20,819 bases of DNA, taken from positions 1-20,819 of the forward strand of contig JAEYRA010000059.1 in the NCBI GenBank assembly GCA_023409755.1. Direction: 5' to 3'. Made by a program: the position numbers and the translations under genes. The notes under the pieces are model-generated. The model did not search any database. It had not been told where the DNA came from and saw only the letters and a list, made by a program, of their open reading frames with translations. Below, in pieces: positions 7,352 to 14,209 of the stretch. The stretch comes from Bacillota bacterium (GTDB lineage Bacteria; Bacillota; Clostridia; Christensenellales; UMGS416). The first letter of the stretch is position 1; the number at the start of each line of letters is the position of its first letter.

Positions 7352-7573
7352 TCATCGTTCGCTTTTGGGCATTAGCTTTCCCATCATATCCAGAAATGCT
7401 TCCCGGTCATCCACCAGCATGCCAACGGCAAAGCCCACACCGACGCATACCAGAATGAGGAGCGTGCGGAAGAAGCCCAGCGTCAGAAAGAGAATCGCTA
7501 CGGTAAGGCCAGCGGCCGAGCCGCCGATGCGCCCGCCAAACCGGCGCAGAACATCCTTCACAGCGTCCCACAT
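7352..7573 (-). CDS. DUF2273 small membrane protein
   Basis: A 73-residue membrane protein of family DUF2273. It has an amphipathic start (MWDAVKDVLRRFGGRIGG), one long hydrophobic stretch at about residues 20-50 that probably forms a hairpin of two membrane segments, and a charged tail. DUF2273 proteins almost always neighbour Asp23/Gls24 and AmaP genes and are thought to be part of that envelope-associated complex; no biochemical role is established. GGAAGG precedes the ATG, and only 3 bases separate it from the amaP stop. Confidence 0.9.
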   Translation of the reverse strand: MWDAVKDVLRRFGGRIGGSAAGLTVAILFLTLGFFRTLLILVCVGVGFAVGMLVDDREAFLDMMGKLMPKSER

Positions 7574-7576
7574 GGT

Positions 7577-8125
7577 CTATTCCTTCCCGGAATAACTGTT
7601 CCGGTTGTTGTCCACCAGTACGCCGATTTCCTTCACCGGCACGCCGGTCACCGTCGTCAAGTGGGCTTTGAGGTCGGCCTGCAGGGCCGTCGTCAGCGCA
7701 GGCAGGGCAACGCCTTCCTTGGGGCAGACGCGCAGCCGCAGCGAAAGGCCGTCGGCCTGGGGCAGGACGGCGGAGGAACTGGCAGCGATGTCCGGGTTAG
7801 TGGCCACGAAGGCAGCCACAATCTGCTTGATGGTGGGAATCGAAATGGCGACCTCACCATGCTCGGTCTGGGCCAGCCGCACATGCACATAACGGCTCGC
7901 CTTGCGGAAGGCAGCGAAAAACAGCCGGATGACCAGCACAAAGAGCACCAGCGCCACCGCGCCGATGAGCATGGCATTACCAACCCAAAGACCGGTCAGG
8001 CTGTTGAGATAGGCCGCCACGCCCGTGATGGGCACCACCGACAGCGCCACGCAACCCAAAAAGACCGACAGTGCCAGAAGCGCCAACAGGGCGACGACCA
8101 ACAGCAACTTATCCACAATCTTCAT
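7577..8125 (-). CDS. amaP: Alkaline shock response membrane anchor protein AmaP
   Basis: In Staphylococcus AmaP tethers Asp23 to the membrane. This 182-residue homologue has two N-terminal membrane segments (about residues 6-33 and 48-72), then the cytoplasmic domain starting FFAAFRKASRYVHVRL. That domain resembles Asp23 itself (GEVAISIPTIKQIVAAFVA), as is usual for the family. AAGGAG is placed well before the ATG. It lies between the Asp23-type gene and DUF2273, the standard order of this module. Confidence 0.88.
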   Translation of the reverse strand: MKIVDKLLLVVALLALLALSVFLGCVALSVVPITGVAAYLNSLTGLWVGNAMLIGAVALVLFVLVIRLFFAAFRKASRYVHVRLAQTEHGEVAISIPTIKQIVAAFVATNPDIAASSSAVLPQADGLSLRLRVCPKEGVALPALTTALQADLKAHLTTVTGVPVKEIGVLVDNNRNSYSGKE

Positions 8126-8153
8126 TGGTACAGCTCCTTACACACAGAGTTGA

Positions 8154-8173
8154 GGCAGGCCGCTGGGCCTGCC
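8154..8173 (-). other. Intercistronic hairpin between asp23 and amaP
   Basis: A perfect 8-bp GC-rich stem, GGCAGGCC and GGCCTGCC with a 4-base loop, sits right after the Asp23-type stop. There is no U run, so it is not a classic terminator. It could protect the upstream mRNA or reduce read-through so that Asp23 is made in excess of AmaP; this is inference. Confidence 0.5.
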
Positions 8174-8179
8174 CCGCGG

Positions 8180-8584
8180 TTATTCCACCGTTGCGTCCTG
8201 CTCCACAGGTAGGGGGTCCTTGGTAAACTGGACGCCCAGAACGTTGACGTTGACGCGCTCCACCGTGAGCCCCGTCATCGTCTCCAACGCCTTCACGACG
8301 TTAGCCTGTACATTGCGAGACACCTCGTGCAGCTTGTGGCCGTAGGTAACGATGAGGTTGATGTCCACCGTTACCTGCCGGTCGTTGACGGTGACCTTGA
8401 TGCCCTTGGCCAGGTTCTTGCGGCCAAGAAGCTCCGCGATACCGCCGGCGATGCCGCCGGACATGCCCGCCACCCCTTCAATCTCCGTCGCCGCAAGGCC
8501 GGCGATGATTGCTAATACATCATTGGCGAAGGATACCGTGCCAATTTCGCTCTGCATGGCGTCGGTGTTCTTAATCTCAGACAC
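8180..8584 (-). CDS. Asp23/Gls24 family envelope stress response protein
   Basis: A 134-residue Asp23/Gls24 (DUF322) protein, equivalent in position to Bacillus YqhY. The conserved body includes GTVSFANDVLAIIAGLAATEIEGVAG (ends given here as GTVSF and EGVAG), VTVNDRQVTVDINLIV and GLTVERVNVNVLGVQF. The GTG at 8584 is chosen because AGGAGGTG lies 6 bases before it; the frame stays open upstream to an ATG at 8641, but that runs through the ribosome site and promoter. In staphylococci such proteins are abundant, membrane-anchored by AmaP and linked to envelope stress; in Bacillus YqhY has been linked to fatty-acid synthesis control. Here it heads the unit that includes amaP, DUF2273 and nusB. Confidence 0.94.
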   Translation of the reverse strand: MSEIKNTDAMQSEIGTVSFANDVLAIIAGLAATEIEGVAGMSGGIAGGIAELLGRKNLAKGIKVTVNDRQVTVDINLIVTYGHKLHEVSRNVQANVVKALETMTGLTVERVNVNVLGVQFTKDPLPVEQDATVE

Positions 8585-8609
8585 ACGTATCACCTCCTGT
8601 GTACCGCCA

Positions 8610-8637
8610 ATTATACCAAACAGCGGCATCGTTGCAA
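8610..8637 (-). promoter_or_regulatory. Sigma-A-type promoter of the asp23-to-pduL operon
   Basis: On the minus strand TTGCAA (8637-8632) and a perfect TATAAT (8615-8610) have a 16-base spacer, immediately after the spoIIIAH stop. The predicted start near 8603 gives a leader of about 19 bases with an ideal AGGAGGTG. It separates vegetative expression of the downstream genes from the sporulation operon. Confidence 0.78.
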
Positions 8638-8641
8638 ACAA

Positions 8642-9160
8642 CTATTTCACAGGGATGATCTTGATGTTCTGGGCCGACTCGCCCGTTTCCGCGCGCGCCA
8701 CATCCAGAATCTGCGCCACCTGTGCGTCTGTCAGCTCCGATGCACCGACGACAACGTTGACCGACCCGGTGTGGTAGAGCACGGCCACCTTATCGAAATT
8801 CTTGGCCTTCAGCAGGTTCTCGATCGTCATCTCCACCTCCATGGATTTGGCGATGGCGGTCTTCTGCTCCTGGGCGGTCTTCTTGGTGGCCGCGTCGGTG
8901 TCCTTGTCGTTGATGACCGAATCGAGGTACGAGAGTTCATCGGTGCGCTGGGTTTCCCGTTCGGTCACATAATCGGTGAAGAAATTGCCGGTGGTGACCG
9001 AGTCGCTGCCTGTCTGCACCGACTGGGTCGCCGTCGCCTTTGGCGAGGCCGTCGCTGCCTTGTCGGCTGCTGAGTTGAACTTGTAGTTGAGGATGGGCGC
9101 GGCAATGAGCAGCACCGCCAGACCGGACAACACGATGATTCTTTGCTTTGCGGTAGACAT
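8642..9160 (-). CDS. spoIIIAH: Stage III sporulation protein AH
   Basis: Mother-cell half of the SpoIIIAH-SpoIIQ channel that bridges the two membranes around the forespore. The 172-residue protein has a single N-terminal membrane segment (about residues 7-25), a Thr/Ser/Ala-rich linker and a helical stretch with many charged residues. It ends in the YscJ/FliF-like ring-building domain (EMTIENLLKAKNF through AQNIKIIPVK). Length is somewhat shorter than the 218 residues in Bacillus, mainly in the linker. AAGGAGG precedes the ATG, 14 bases after the spoIIIAG stop. Last gene of the spoIIIA operon. Confidence 0.93.
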   Translation of the reverse strand: MSTAKQRIIVLSGLAVLLIAAPILNYKFNSAADKAATASPKATATQSVQTGSDSVTTGNFFTDYVTERETQRTDELSYLDSVINDKDTDAATKKTAQEQKTAIAKSMEVEMTIENLLKAKNFDKVAVLYHTGSVNVVVGASELTDAQVAQILDVARAETGESAQNIKIIPVK

Positions 9161-9174
9161 TCAGGGATCCTCCT

Positions 9175-9753
9175 TCATTTTGATGTGCTCATCGGAAGCA
9201 CTTCGATGCGATCGGCGGATATCTGCAGGGCGGTCTTCACCGCGTCCATCAGCTTGATCCGCACATCGATGTTGGAAGCGCCCTCCGCAACCACCAAGAC
9301 ACCAAGCACCACTGGCTCCTTCTCCACCAATACCAGCGGTTCACTGCCGCTCTCCCCCTGCACCACCACGGGCTCCTGGTTCTCCGTTTTGGATTGGGTG
9401 GTGGTGGAGCTGCCGTCAGCCCCGCCGGAGGACGCGTTCTCCTGCGTGCTGACGCTGAGCGCCGGCACGATCTCCGGCCCGGTCTCGTAGGTAACCATCA
9501 CCCGCACCTGGCCGGCGTTCTCCACCTGGGAGAGGATGGCTTCCAGCCGTCCCTCCAGGTCTGTACCCTCCGCCGTCGTCTGGGTGGGCACGGCGGTCTG
9601 CACCGTCTCCCGGGTCTTTGCTGACCGTACCAGCTCCGACCCGAACACGAAGGTCAGGAGGCCAAGAGCCGCCACGATGGCGATGGCAATCTGAAGGTTG
9701 TTCTCCTTCTTCAGGAAGCGAACGCAGGCTTGCAGCCAACCGGATTCCTTCAC
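9175..9753 (-). CDS. spoIIIAG: Stage III sporulation protein AG
   Basis: A 192-residue ring-forming protein of the mother cell-forespore channel. It has a short cytoplasmic head, one membrane segment at about residues 20-38, a Thr/Glu-rich linker and a C-terminal secretin/YscJ-like domain. That domain begins DLEGRLEAILSQVENAGQVRV, here given by its ends DLEGRL and GQVRV, and ends LGVLVVAEGASNIDVRIKL and ISADRIEVLPMS. The Ser/Gly/Asp-rich insertion in the middle (about residues 110-120) corresponds to the beta-triangle region known in Bacillus SpoIIIAG. GTG at 9753 is selected as start, with GGAGGAGG 5 bases upstream; the frame is open further upstream but overlaps spoIIIAF. Confidence 0.93.
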   Translation of the reverse strand: MKESGWLQACVRFLKKENNLQIAIAIVAALGLLTFVFGSELVRSAKTRETVQTAVPTQTTAEGTDLEGRLEAILSQVENAGQVRVMVTYETGPEIVPALSVSTQENASSGGADGSSTTTQSKTENQEPVVVQGESGSEPLVLVEKEPVVLGVLVVAEGASNIDVRIKLMDAVKTALQISADRIEVLPMSTSK

Positions 9754-9805
9754 GTTGTCCTCCTCCACCCTGTCTTGATATAGACCTATGCGGGTCTGTC
9801 CGGCG

Positions 9806-10096
9806 CTATTCCCGGTGGGAGTCGATGAGTTTGCGCAGGTATTCCTCATAGGGGTTGCCAGCCGCCTGCGCCGTGGGCACGGCCGCCACCGCTGGCGAGA
9901 CGGCCTGCCGCAGAGCGTCGAAATCGAGTGCGCCGGGCCGTGTGAAAAGCCCCACCGTAGCCAACACCACGACCACCCCGATGAGGAAGGATACATAGCG
10001 GCGCATGTTTCCCTCGGGCAGCACGGCTTCCACCAGCATCTGGCCAAAGGCCAACACCACCAGCGTCACGCACAGGCTCGTCAATACCGTTGCCAT
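9806..10096 (-). CDS. spoIIIAF: Stage III sporulation protein AF, short form
   Basis: Identified by position between spoIIIAE and spoIIIAG and by its two N-terminal membrane segments, about residues 5-25 and 33-51, with the conserved junction EAVLPEGNMRRYVSFLIGV. The family is usually about 200 residues with a soluble C-terminal domain in the intermembrane space; this copy has only 96. Its tail ends NPYEEYLRKLIDSHRE, followed by TAG. None of the 52 bases between this stop and the spoIIIAG start looks like a decayed C-terminal domain, so the protein is naturally short or lost the domain cleanly. GAGGTG precedes the ATG, and the spoIIIAE stop lies 4 bases upstream. Confidence 0.85.
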   Translation of the reverse strand: MATVLTSLCVTLVVLAFGQMLVEAVLPEGNMRRYVSFLIGVVVVLATVGLFTRPGALDFDALRQAVSPAVAAVPTAQAAGNPYEEYLRKLIDSHRE

Positions 10097-10100
10097 CCCG

Positions 10101-11285
10101 TCACCTCATCGCCAGAATGCTGTTGCCGGCCCCAATGGTCACGGTGAGCATCAGGAACATGAGCACGAACGTCATGAGCAGAATGACGACCAGAAGCATC
10201 ACGACTTTGCCCGACTCCCCCATGACCGTACACAACCCGTCGGCATCGAAGGATGCCGCCAGCGCACCTGCCAACCGGTAGGCCAGGTAGATGCCCAAGG
10301 CGCTCAGCACCGGCGGAATGACCGCCGCCAAGAGCGCCAGCAGCCCCGCCACCCCCACGGCGTTGCGCACCAGCAGGGAGCATCCCACCAGCGTATCCGC
10401 CAGGTCGGAGAACATACCCCCCACATAGGGCACCATGCTGTCCACGGCATATTTGGCGGTGCGGAAGGAGATGCCGTCGTAGGACACGGCCGCCGAACCC
10501 TGGATGGCCGTGAGCGCCACAAACACCGTCATGACCGCCCCGGCCACCCACACGCCTGTGCTGCGCAGCAGGGAGCCAAACTCCTTCAAAAGGCTCTTCT
10601 GCGTGACGCTGCCCGCCACGCTCAGCACCCCGCCGCACAGCGCCGCCGGCAGCAGCAGGTCACGCACCAACCAGGAGGCCGTCTGCGCCGCCACGGCAAA
10701 GGCCGGCTGCAGCACAGCCGTGGACGCGAACCCGCCGCTGGCCGCCAGCAGTGCCGTCAGCACCGGGAACACCGCCTGCGTCACATTGAGCAGCGTCGTA
10801 ATGCTGGTACGCGCGCCATCCACCGCCTGCCACAGCCCGCGCAGGATGAGCACCGCCGCCACCCCGTAGACAAGGAGGGACGCGATCTTCGCCGCCCCGC
10901 CGCCGGTCAGGGCCCGCGTCATCTGGGCCAGCACGCCGGACACCGCTGCCAGCAGCAAGAGCTCGGCAAAGAGCGCCACCGCCTGTGTCAGCGGCTCCTT
11001 GGCGCTGTTCAGCATATAGTCCAGGAAAGTCTGCCCCAGGTAGGTGAACTGCCCCTGTGCCAATTGGGCCACCAGCTGATCGGCGTTCCGCAGGTCATCC
11101 GGCGGGTTTTGCAGCCCATCGAGAGCTGTCTGCAGGTTTTGCAGGTCCAACTCCCCCAGAATACGCTGCACTTCCTGCTGCACCTGTTGGTCCACGGTGT
11201 CCTGCTGGGGGTCGGCCGCCCGCACCGGAGTGGCCCCGACCAGCAGCATCGCCCCCAGCAACAGCCCGGCCACCAGACGGATCAC
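10101..11285 (-). CDS. spoIIIAE: Stage III sporulation protein AE
   Basis: A 394-residue polytopic membrane protein, largest integral membrane subunit of the SpoIIIA feeding-tube complex. The N-terminus (MIRLVAGLLLGAMLLVGATP then VRAADP) is a convincing signal peptide, followed by a Gln/Asp-rich extracytoplasmic stretch (about residues 25-75). At least six hydrophobic segments follow to the C-terminus. Family-typical sequences include TYLGQTFLDYML, FPVLTALLAASGG, SYDGISFRTAKYAVD and VPYVGGMFSD. The GTG start at 11285 overlaps the spoIIIAD stop as GTGA, which fixes the start and implies coupled translation. Length closely matches Bacillus (399). An upstream open frame is only a shadow over spoIIIAD. 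Confidence 0.95.
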   Translation of the reverse strand: MIRLVAGLLLGAMLLVGATPVRAADPQQDTVDQQVQQEVQRILGELDLQNLQTALDGLQNPPDDLRNADQLVAQLAQGQFTYLGQTFLDYMLNSAKEPLTQAVALFAELLLLAAVSGVLAQMTRALTGGGAAKIASLLVYGVAAVLILRGLWQAVDGARTSITTLLNVTQAVFPVLTALLAASGGFASTAVLQPAFAVAAQTASWLVRDLLLPAALCGGVLSVAGSVTQKSLLKEFGSLLRSTGVWVAGAVMTVFVALTAIQGSAAVSYDGISFRTAKYAVDSMVPYVGGMFSDLADTLVGCSLLVRNAVGVAGLLALLAAVIPPVLSALGIYLAYRLAGALAASFDADGLCTVMGESGKVVMLLVVILLMTFVLMFLMLTVTIGAGNSILAMR

Positions 11286-11671
11286 TGCCCCAGGATGGCC
11301 AGCATCTGCTCCATTAGCGCCACCAGCACCGGTAGCGCCAGGAAGAGGATCAGCACCTTGCCGCCCAGCTCCACCTTCTGGGCGATGCCCTGCTCGTTGG
11401 CGTCGCGGCAGGCCTGGCCGGCAAACTCGGCAATGAACGCGATGCCCGTCGCCTTTACAATGACCAAAAAATACTCCGGCAGCAGGCCCGCACGGTCGAA
11501 GAGCGAGCGCACCACCGTGATGACGCCCGAGAGCTGGGCCGCCAGGAACAGGAACACCACCACACCCAGCGCCAGGGAGATCTGCATTGCCAGCTCCGGC
11601 CGATACTGGCGAATGACCAACGCCAGCACCGCCGCCAGAATGCCCAGCGCGGCGATTCGCACAATCTCCAT
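11282..11671 (-). CDS. spoIIIAD: Stage III sporulation protein AD
   Basis: A 129-residue integral membrane protein of the SpoIIIA complex, with four hydrophobic segments of which the first pair (about residues 5-19 and 29-50) resembles SpoIIIAC. Recognisable sequences are MEIVRIAALGILAAVLALVI, VVRSLFDRAGLLPEYF and IVKATGIAFIAEFAGQACRD. That last motif is the most conserved of the family. ATG 11671 is preferred over a GTG six bases earlier because AAGGGAG is 7 bases before the ATG. The stop overlaps the spoIIIAE start. Confidence 0.94.
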   Translation of the reverse strand: MEIVRIAALGILAAVLALVIRQYRPELAMQISLALGVVVFLFLAAQLSGVITVVRSLFDRAGLLPEYFLVIVKATGIAFIAEFAGQACRDANEQGIAQKVELGGKVLILFLALPVLVALMEQMLAILGQ

Positions 11672-11686
11672 GCTCACGCTCCCTTC

Positions 11687-11884
11687 TCATTGGAACTGGA
11701 ACACGCTGCGGACGTTCTGAAAGAGGTCGGAAATCATGTTAATGACCATGAAGAGCACGATGACAAGCCCGGCGAGCGTGGTCATCATGGCCATTTCCTC
11801 CCGCCCGGAACGCACCAGCACCTGGTTGAGAATGGTGACGAGAATGCCGACCGCAGCGATCTTGAAGACGATGTCGATGCTCAT
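11687..11884 (-). CDS. spoIIIAC: Stage III sporulation protein AC
   Basis: A 65-residue protein with two membrane segments (about residues 4-22 and 33-54), beginning MSIDIVFKIAAVGILVTIL and including NQVLVRSGREEMAMM, the conserved loop of SpoIIIAC. Size and sequence match the family. An in-frame ATG 21 bases earlier lies inside AAGGAGG, so ATG 11884, correctly spaced from that site, is used. It is 13 bases from spoIIIAB and 15 bases from spoIIIAD. Confidence 0.94.
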   Translation of the reverse strand: MSIDIVFKIAAVGILVTILNQVLVRSGREEMAMMTTLAGLVIVLFMVINMISDLFQNVRSVFQFQ

Positions 11885-11897
11885 CCTTCGTTCCTCC

Positions 11898-12431
11898 TTA
11901 AGCAATGACGATGGCAGCCGCCAGGCCTGTCAACGCCCCGATGGTGCGGTAAAGCCGTCCTTTGGTGTGGCAGTCGGCTCGCGCGGCGTCAATGCCGTCC
12001 TGCAGCTGCCGGGTCAGGAAGGTGTAGTTGTCGGCGATGGTACGCAGGTCCGATTTGCTCAGTTGGTCACCAAAGAGGCCGATCGTCTGACGGTCTTCGC
12101 CGGTCAGGGCAGCCGCTTCCTCCCGCTCGGTTGCCAAGGCCGCCAGCGTCTCCCCCCAAAGCCCCAGCCCCGGCCGACCCTGGCCATACCCCTGCGCCAA
12201 GGCATGGGCGTACTGCCCGGTCCAGCGGCCCGCAAACCGCGTGGCACAGCGGCCCAGCGCCTGCGGAATGGGCAGCCGGTGCACGCGGATGAGCACCTCG
12301 AGATGTCGGACAAACGTCAAAAACTCCTGCAGTGCATTGGCCCGCCGGGTGAGGCACGACGCTTTGCGTGCCCCCAGCAGTGAACAGAGCCCCAGCAGCG
12401 CCCCGGCCAGTACCAGGCGAAACACCGTCAT
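11898..12431 (-). CDS. spoIIIAB: Stage III sporulation protein AB
   Basis: A 177-residue protein with a hydrophobic N-terminus (about residues 4-20) and a C-terminal hydrophobic segment (TIGALTGLAAAIVIA), flanking a mainly helical cytoplasmic domain. The fold resembles GspF/type II secretion inner-membrane platform proteins, to which SpoIIIAB is related, and it probably works with the ATPase SpoIIIAA. Family-like stretches include LQEFLTFVRHLEVLIRV, LPIPQAL, and LFGDQLSKSDLRTIADN. Its ATG overlaps the spoIIIAA stop as ATGA, showing coupling. Confidence 0.92.
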   Translation of the reverse strand: MTVFRLVLAGALLGLCSLLGARKASCLTRRANALQEFLTFVRHLEVLIRVHRLPIPQALGRCATRFAGRWTGQYAHALAQGYGQGRPGLGLWGETLAALATEREEAAALTGEDRQTIGLFGDQLSKSDLRTIADNYTFLTRQLQDGIDAARADCHTKGRLYRTIGALTGLAAAIVIA

Positions 12432-13387
12432 GGGCGGATCCCCCCCTCCTGCACGGCGCTGATGACACCCACGCCCTGCTTGCCATCCAACACCACAAAG
12501 AGCCGAAAAAGGTTCTCGTGCAAAAGTTCCCGCAGCGTGGGGCGCAGGCGCAGGTCATCGATGGAGGCACCATGGGCAGACGCCACCACCGCCACGCCGC
12601 AATTCACGGCTTCCCGCAGGGCCTCGCCATCCTCAATGGTCCCGATCTCGTCGGTCACCAGCACCTGGGGGTTCAGGCTGCGCAGCGCCAGCATCATGCC
12701 CTGAGCCTTGGGGAAGCCCTCCAACACGTCGGTCTTCCACCCTACGTCGAAACGATCCGGACCTGTGCCGCCGGCCAGCTCGCTGCGTTCATCCACGACA
12801 CAGACCCGCAGCGCCGGCTGCCCCGGCCGGTCACTGGCAAGGAGCCGTGCCACATCGCGCAGCAGCGTGGTCTTGCCCATGCCGGGCGGCGATACGACCA
12901 GGGTGTTCTGAACGGCGTTCCCCCGGCGCAAACGGCCATAGACCGGCTCGGCCACCCCCGGCACCGCGTGTGGAATGCGCACACAGAACGACCGGTAGGC
13001 GCTGTACCCGCTGACGAGCCCTGCCTGCAGCACAGCCTTACCGGCCAACCCCACGCGGTAGCCGCCACGCAACGTGAGGAACCCGCAGCGCAGCGCGTCC
13101 TCAAAGGCGTATTCGGAGTACATGGTGAAGCGGTCAACGAGATGGGCGCACTCCTCTTCCGTCAGGTAGAGCCCGTCCGCCGGTCGGTTGGTCACCGTAC
13201 CGGCGGGTGTCAGGCAATAATCCCGGCTGCGATCCACCGCCAGCAGCGGCCGGTCGCAGCCCAGGTGCAGCTCGGTGACGCCGACGGCCACGCCCAGTGG
13301 CAGCCCCAGCAGTGCCTGCGCCGCCCGCTGCGGCAGCAAGCCCAGCAGATCCTCCTGCCAGCGACACCGTGTTCTCTCTGCAATCAT
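12428..13387 (-). CDS. spoIIIAA: Stage III sporulation protein AA (secretion-type ATPase)
   Basis: A 319-residue P-loop ATPase related to GspE/PilT secretion ATPases. It is needed for the SpoIIIA channel that keeps the engulfed forespore active. Walker A SPPGMGKT spans residues 166-173, Walker B VLVTDEIG 242-249, and an AHG motif near 271-273 acts as the sensor. The N-terminal domain contains FTMYSEYAFEDALRCGFLT and RGGYRVGLAGKAV, typical of SpoIIIAA. ATG 13387 is chosen: AGGTG is 8 bases upstream, whereas a TTG six codons earlier has no binding site. First gene of the operon; in relatives it is controlled by sigma-E in the mother cell, but I could not assign a convincing sigma-E promoter here. 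Confidence 0.96.
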   Translation of the reverse strand: MIAERTRCRWQEDLLGLLPQRAAQALLGLPLGVAVGVTELHLGCDRPLLAVDRSRDYCLTPAGTVTNRPADGLYLTEEECAHLVDRFTMYSEYAFEDALRCGFLTLRGGYRVGLAGKAVLQAGLVSGYSAYRSFCVRIPHAVPGVAEPVYGRLRRGNAVQNTLVVSPPGMGKTTLLRDVARLLASDRPGQPALRVCVVDERSELAGGTGPDRFDVGWKTDVLEGFPKAQGMMLALRSLNPQVLVTDEIGTIEDGEALREAVNCGVAVVASAHGASIDDLRLRPTLRELLHENLFRLFVVLDGKQGVGVISAVQEGGIRP

Positions 13388-13642
13388 CTGTTCATCACCT
13401 GTCAATACCTATGCAGAGGCCCGCGGCAACATGACGGACGAACTGGAAACGGAGAACGCAACAGCGGCGCAACCCGGAACCGACAACGCTGGGGGATGGC
13501 GAGCACATGCCAAAATACACATTCGGTATCGTCTCTTTGTTCGTTTTCATCGATTTTATTTTCCTAAATATGCTGCGTTCGCTTCCCACCCGTCGGGAAT
13601 TTGTTATACTGTGAAGCAAGGAATGGAGACGGAGGGACAAAC
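13388..13642. other. Divergent intergenic region, spoIIIAA and plus-strand gene
   Basis: 255 bases between two divergent starts, visibly AT-richer from about 13500 to 13620 than the surrounding genes. It should hold the spoIIIA promoter (sigma-E in relatives) and the promoter of the plus-strand gene. GCATATT on the minus strand (13577-13571) is a good sigma-E -35 match, but no -10 stands at the right distance. TCATGTT (13434-13428) with CATAGG 14 bases on is a weak pair placed too near the ribosome site. Confidence 0.5.
13602..13610 (+). promoter_or_regulatory. Extended -10 promoter of the plus-strand gene
   Basis: TGTTATACT combines an extended TGn element with TATACT. There is no good -35 at 17 bases, as is common for extended -10 promoters. 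The expected start near 13617 gives a leader of about 26 bases before ATG 13643, containing GGAGGG. Confidence 0.55.
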
Positions 13643-14140
13643 ATGAAACTGGACGAAATTGCACAAGAGCTGAGCGACAAAGGCTTGCGATTCACCAGCA
13701 AACCCATCCTCATTGGCGGCAACGCGATGGAATACTATGGCCTGCGTAAGGCTGGCGCGGACATCGACCTGGTCATTTGCGACGATGACTATCAGGACTT
13801 GGCCCGTCGCTTCCCCGCCGAGCGGAAGGACCTCTACGGTGACCTCGGTGTGGTGCTGTGGCCGTTTGAGATCTGGCGAAGCATCGCTCTGCTGGGGTAT
13901 GATTTCTTTGAGCAGGACGCCATCGAGCACACCGCACTGCGGGTGGTGTCGCTGGAGCGACTGCTGTTCACCAGGGTCATCGCCCGCAGTGTGGAGAAAT
14001 ACAACAACGACCTGCAGATGCTTGTCAACTTTTACTATGACCGGTATCGTACCCCAGCCTTCCTTGCCGAAGCGGAAACGCACACGCCATCGTACCAAAA
14101 ACACAACGGCGCGGTCTTTGGGGGGCAATACGACGATTGA
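13643..14140 (+). CDS. Putative nucleotidyltransferase-fold protein (AbiEii/DUF6036-like)
   Basis: A 165-residue protein, the only plus-strand gene. It has the minimal-nucleotidyltransferase signature ILIGGNAMEYYGLRKAGADI: Gly25-Gly26, then D40-x-D42 in ADIDLVI. This is the pattern of nucleotidyltransferase-like families found alone or as toxin parts. A third catalytic acid is not obvious; E in LWPFEIW is a candidate. The C-terminal half (VVSLERLLFTRVIARSVEKY, NNDLQMLVNFYYDRY) is helical, as in these families. ATG 13643 has GGAGGG 6 bases upstream; a start at 13601 is unlikely because the frame there overlaps the promoter. No partner gene (antitoxin or AbiEi) is adjacent, and it interrupts the usual efp-spoIIIA neighbourhood, which suggests acquisition. 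Function unknown; the fold assignment is by motif only. Confidence 0.7.
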   Translation: MKLDEIAQELSDKGLRFTSKPILIGGNAMEYYGLRKAGADIDLVICDDDYQDLARRFPAERKDLYGDLGVVLWPFEIWRSIALLGYDFFEQDAIEHTALRVVSLERLLFTRVIARSVEKYNNDLQMLVNFYYDRYRTPAFLAEAETHTPSYQKHNGAVFGGQYDD

Positions 14141-14165
14141 CCCACGGAACCTGTGAAACGCAAAA

Positions 14166-14187
14166 GAGGACGGCAATTGCCGTCCTC
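14166..14187 (-). terminator. Perfect 22-base palindrome, copy 1
   Basis: GAGGACGGCAATTGCCGTCCTC is fully self-complementary. The adjoining A run at 14162-14165 reads as TTTT on the minus strand, so as a terminator it would act on minus-strand transcripts (back-up for efp). It matches copy 2 over 25 bases except one position. Confidence 0.55.
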
Positions 14188-14190
14188 AGA

Positions 14191-14209
14191 CTGTCGACAA
14201 AGTCGACAG
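14191..14209 (+). terminator. Hairpin terminator of the plus-strand gene
   Basis: CTGTCGAC and GTCGACAG form a perfect 8-bp stem with an AAA loop, followed by CCTTTTG on the plus strand. It lies 51 bases beyond the stop of the plus-strand gene and is its best terminator candidate. Confidence 0.6.

Noticed and set aside
11286..11690. An N-terminal extension of SpoIIIAE.
   Set aside because: It lies entirely over spoIIIAD in another frame; the GTGA overlap and signal peptide place the start at 11285.
10005..11720. A long plus-strand open frame of about 570 codons opposite spoIIIAD and spoIIIAE.
   Set aside because: It is antisense to well-supported spoIIIA genes, has no ribosome site, and its product is rich in His, Arg and Gln, as expected from reading a GC-rich gene on the wrong strand.
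13405..13434. TCATGTT-14-CATAGG as the sigma-E promoter of spoIIIA.
   Set aside because: The -10 matches at only half its positions, and the start would fall on the ribosome binding site at 13396-13400, leaving almost no leader.
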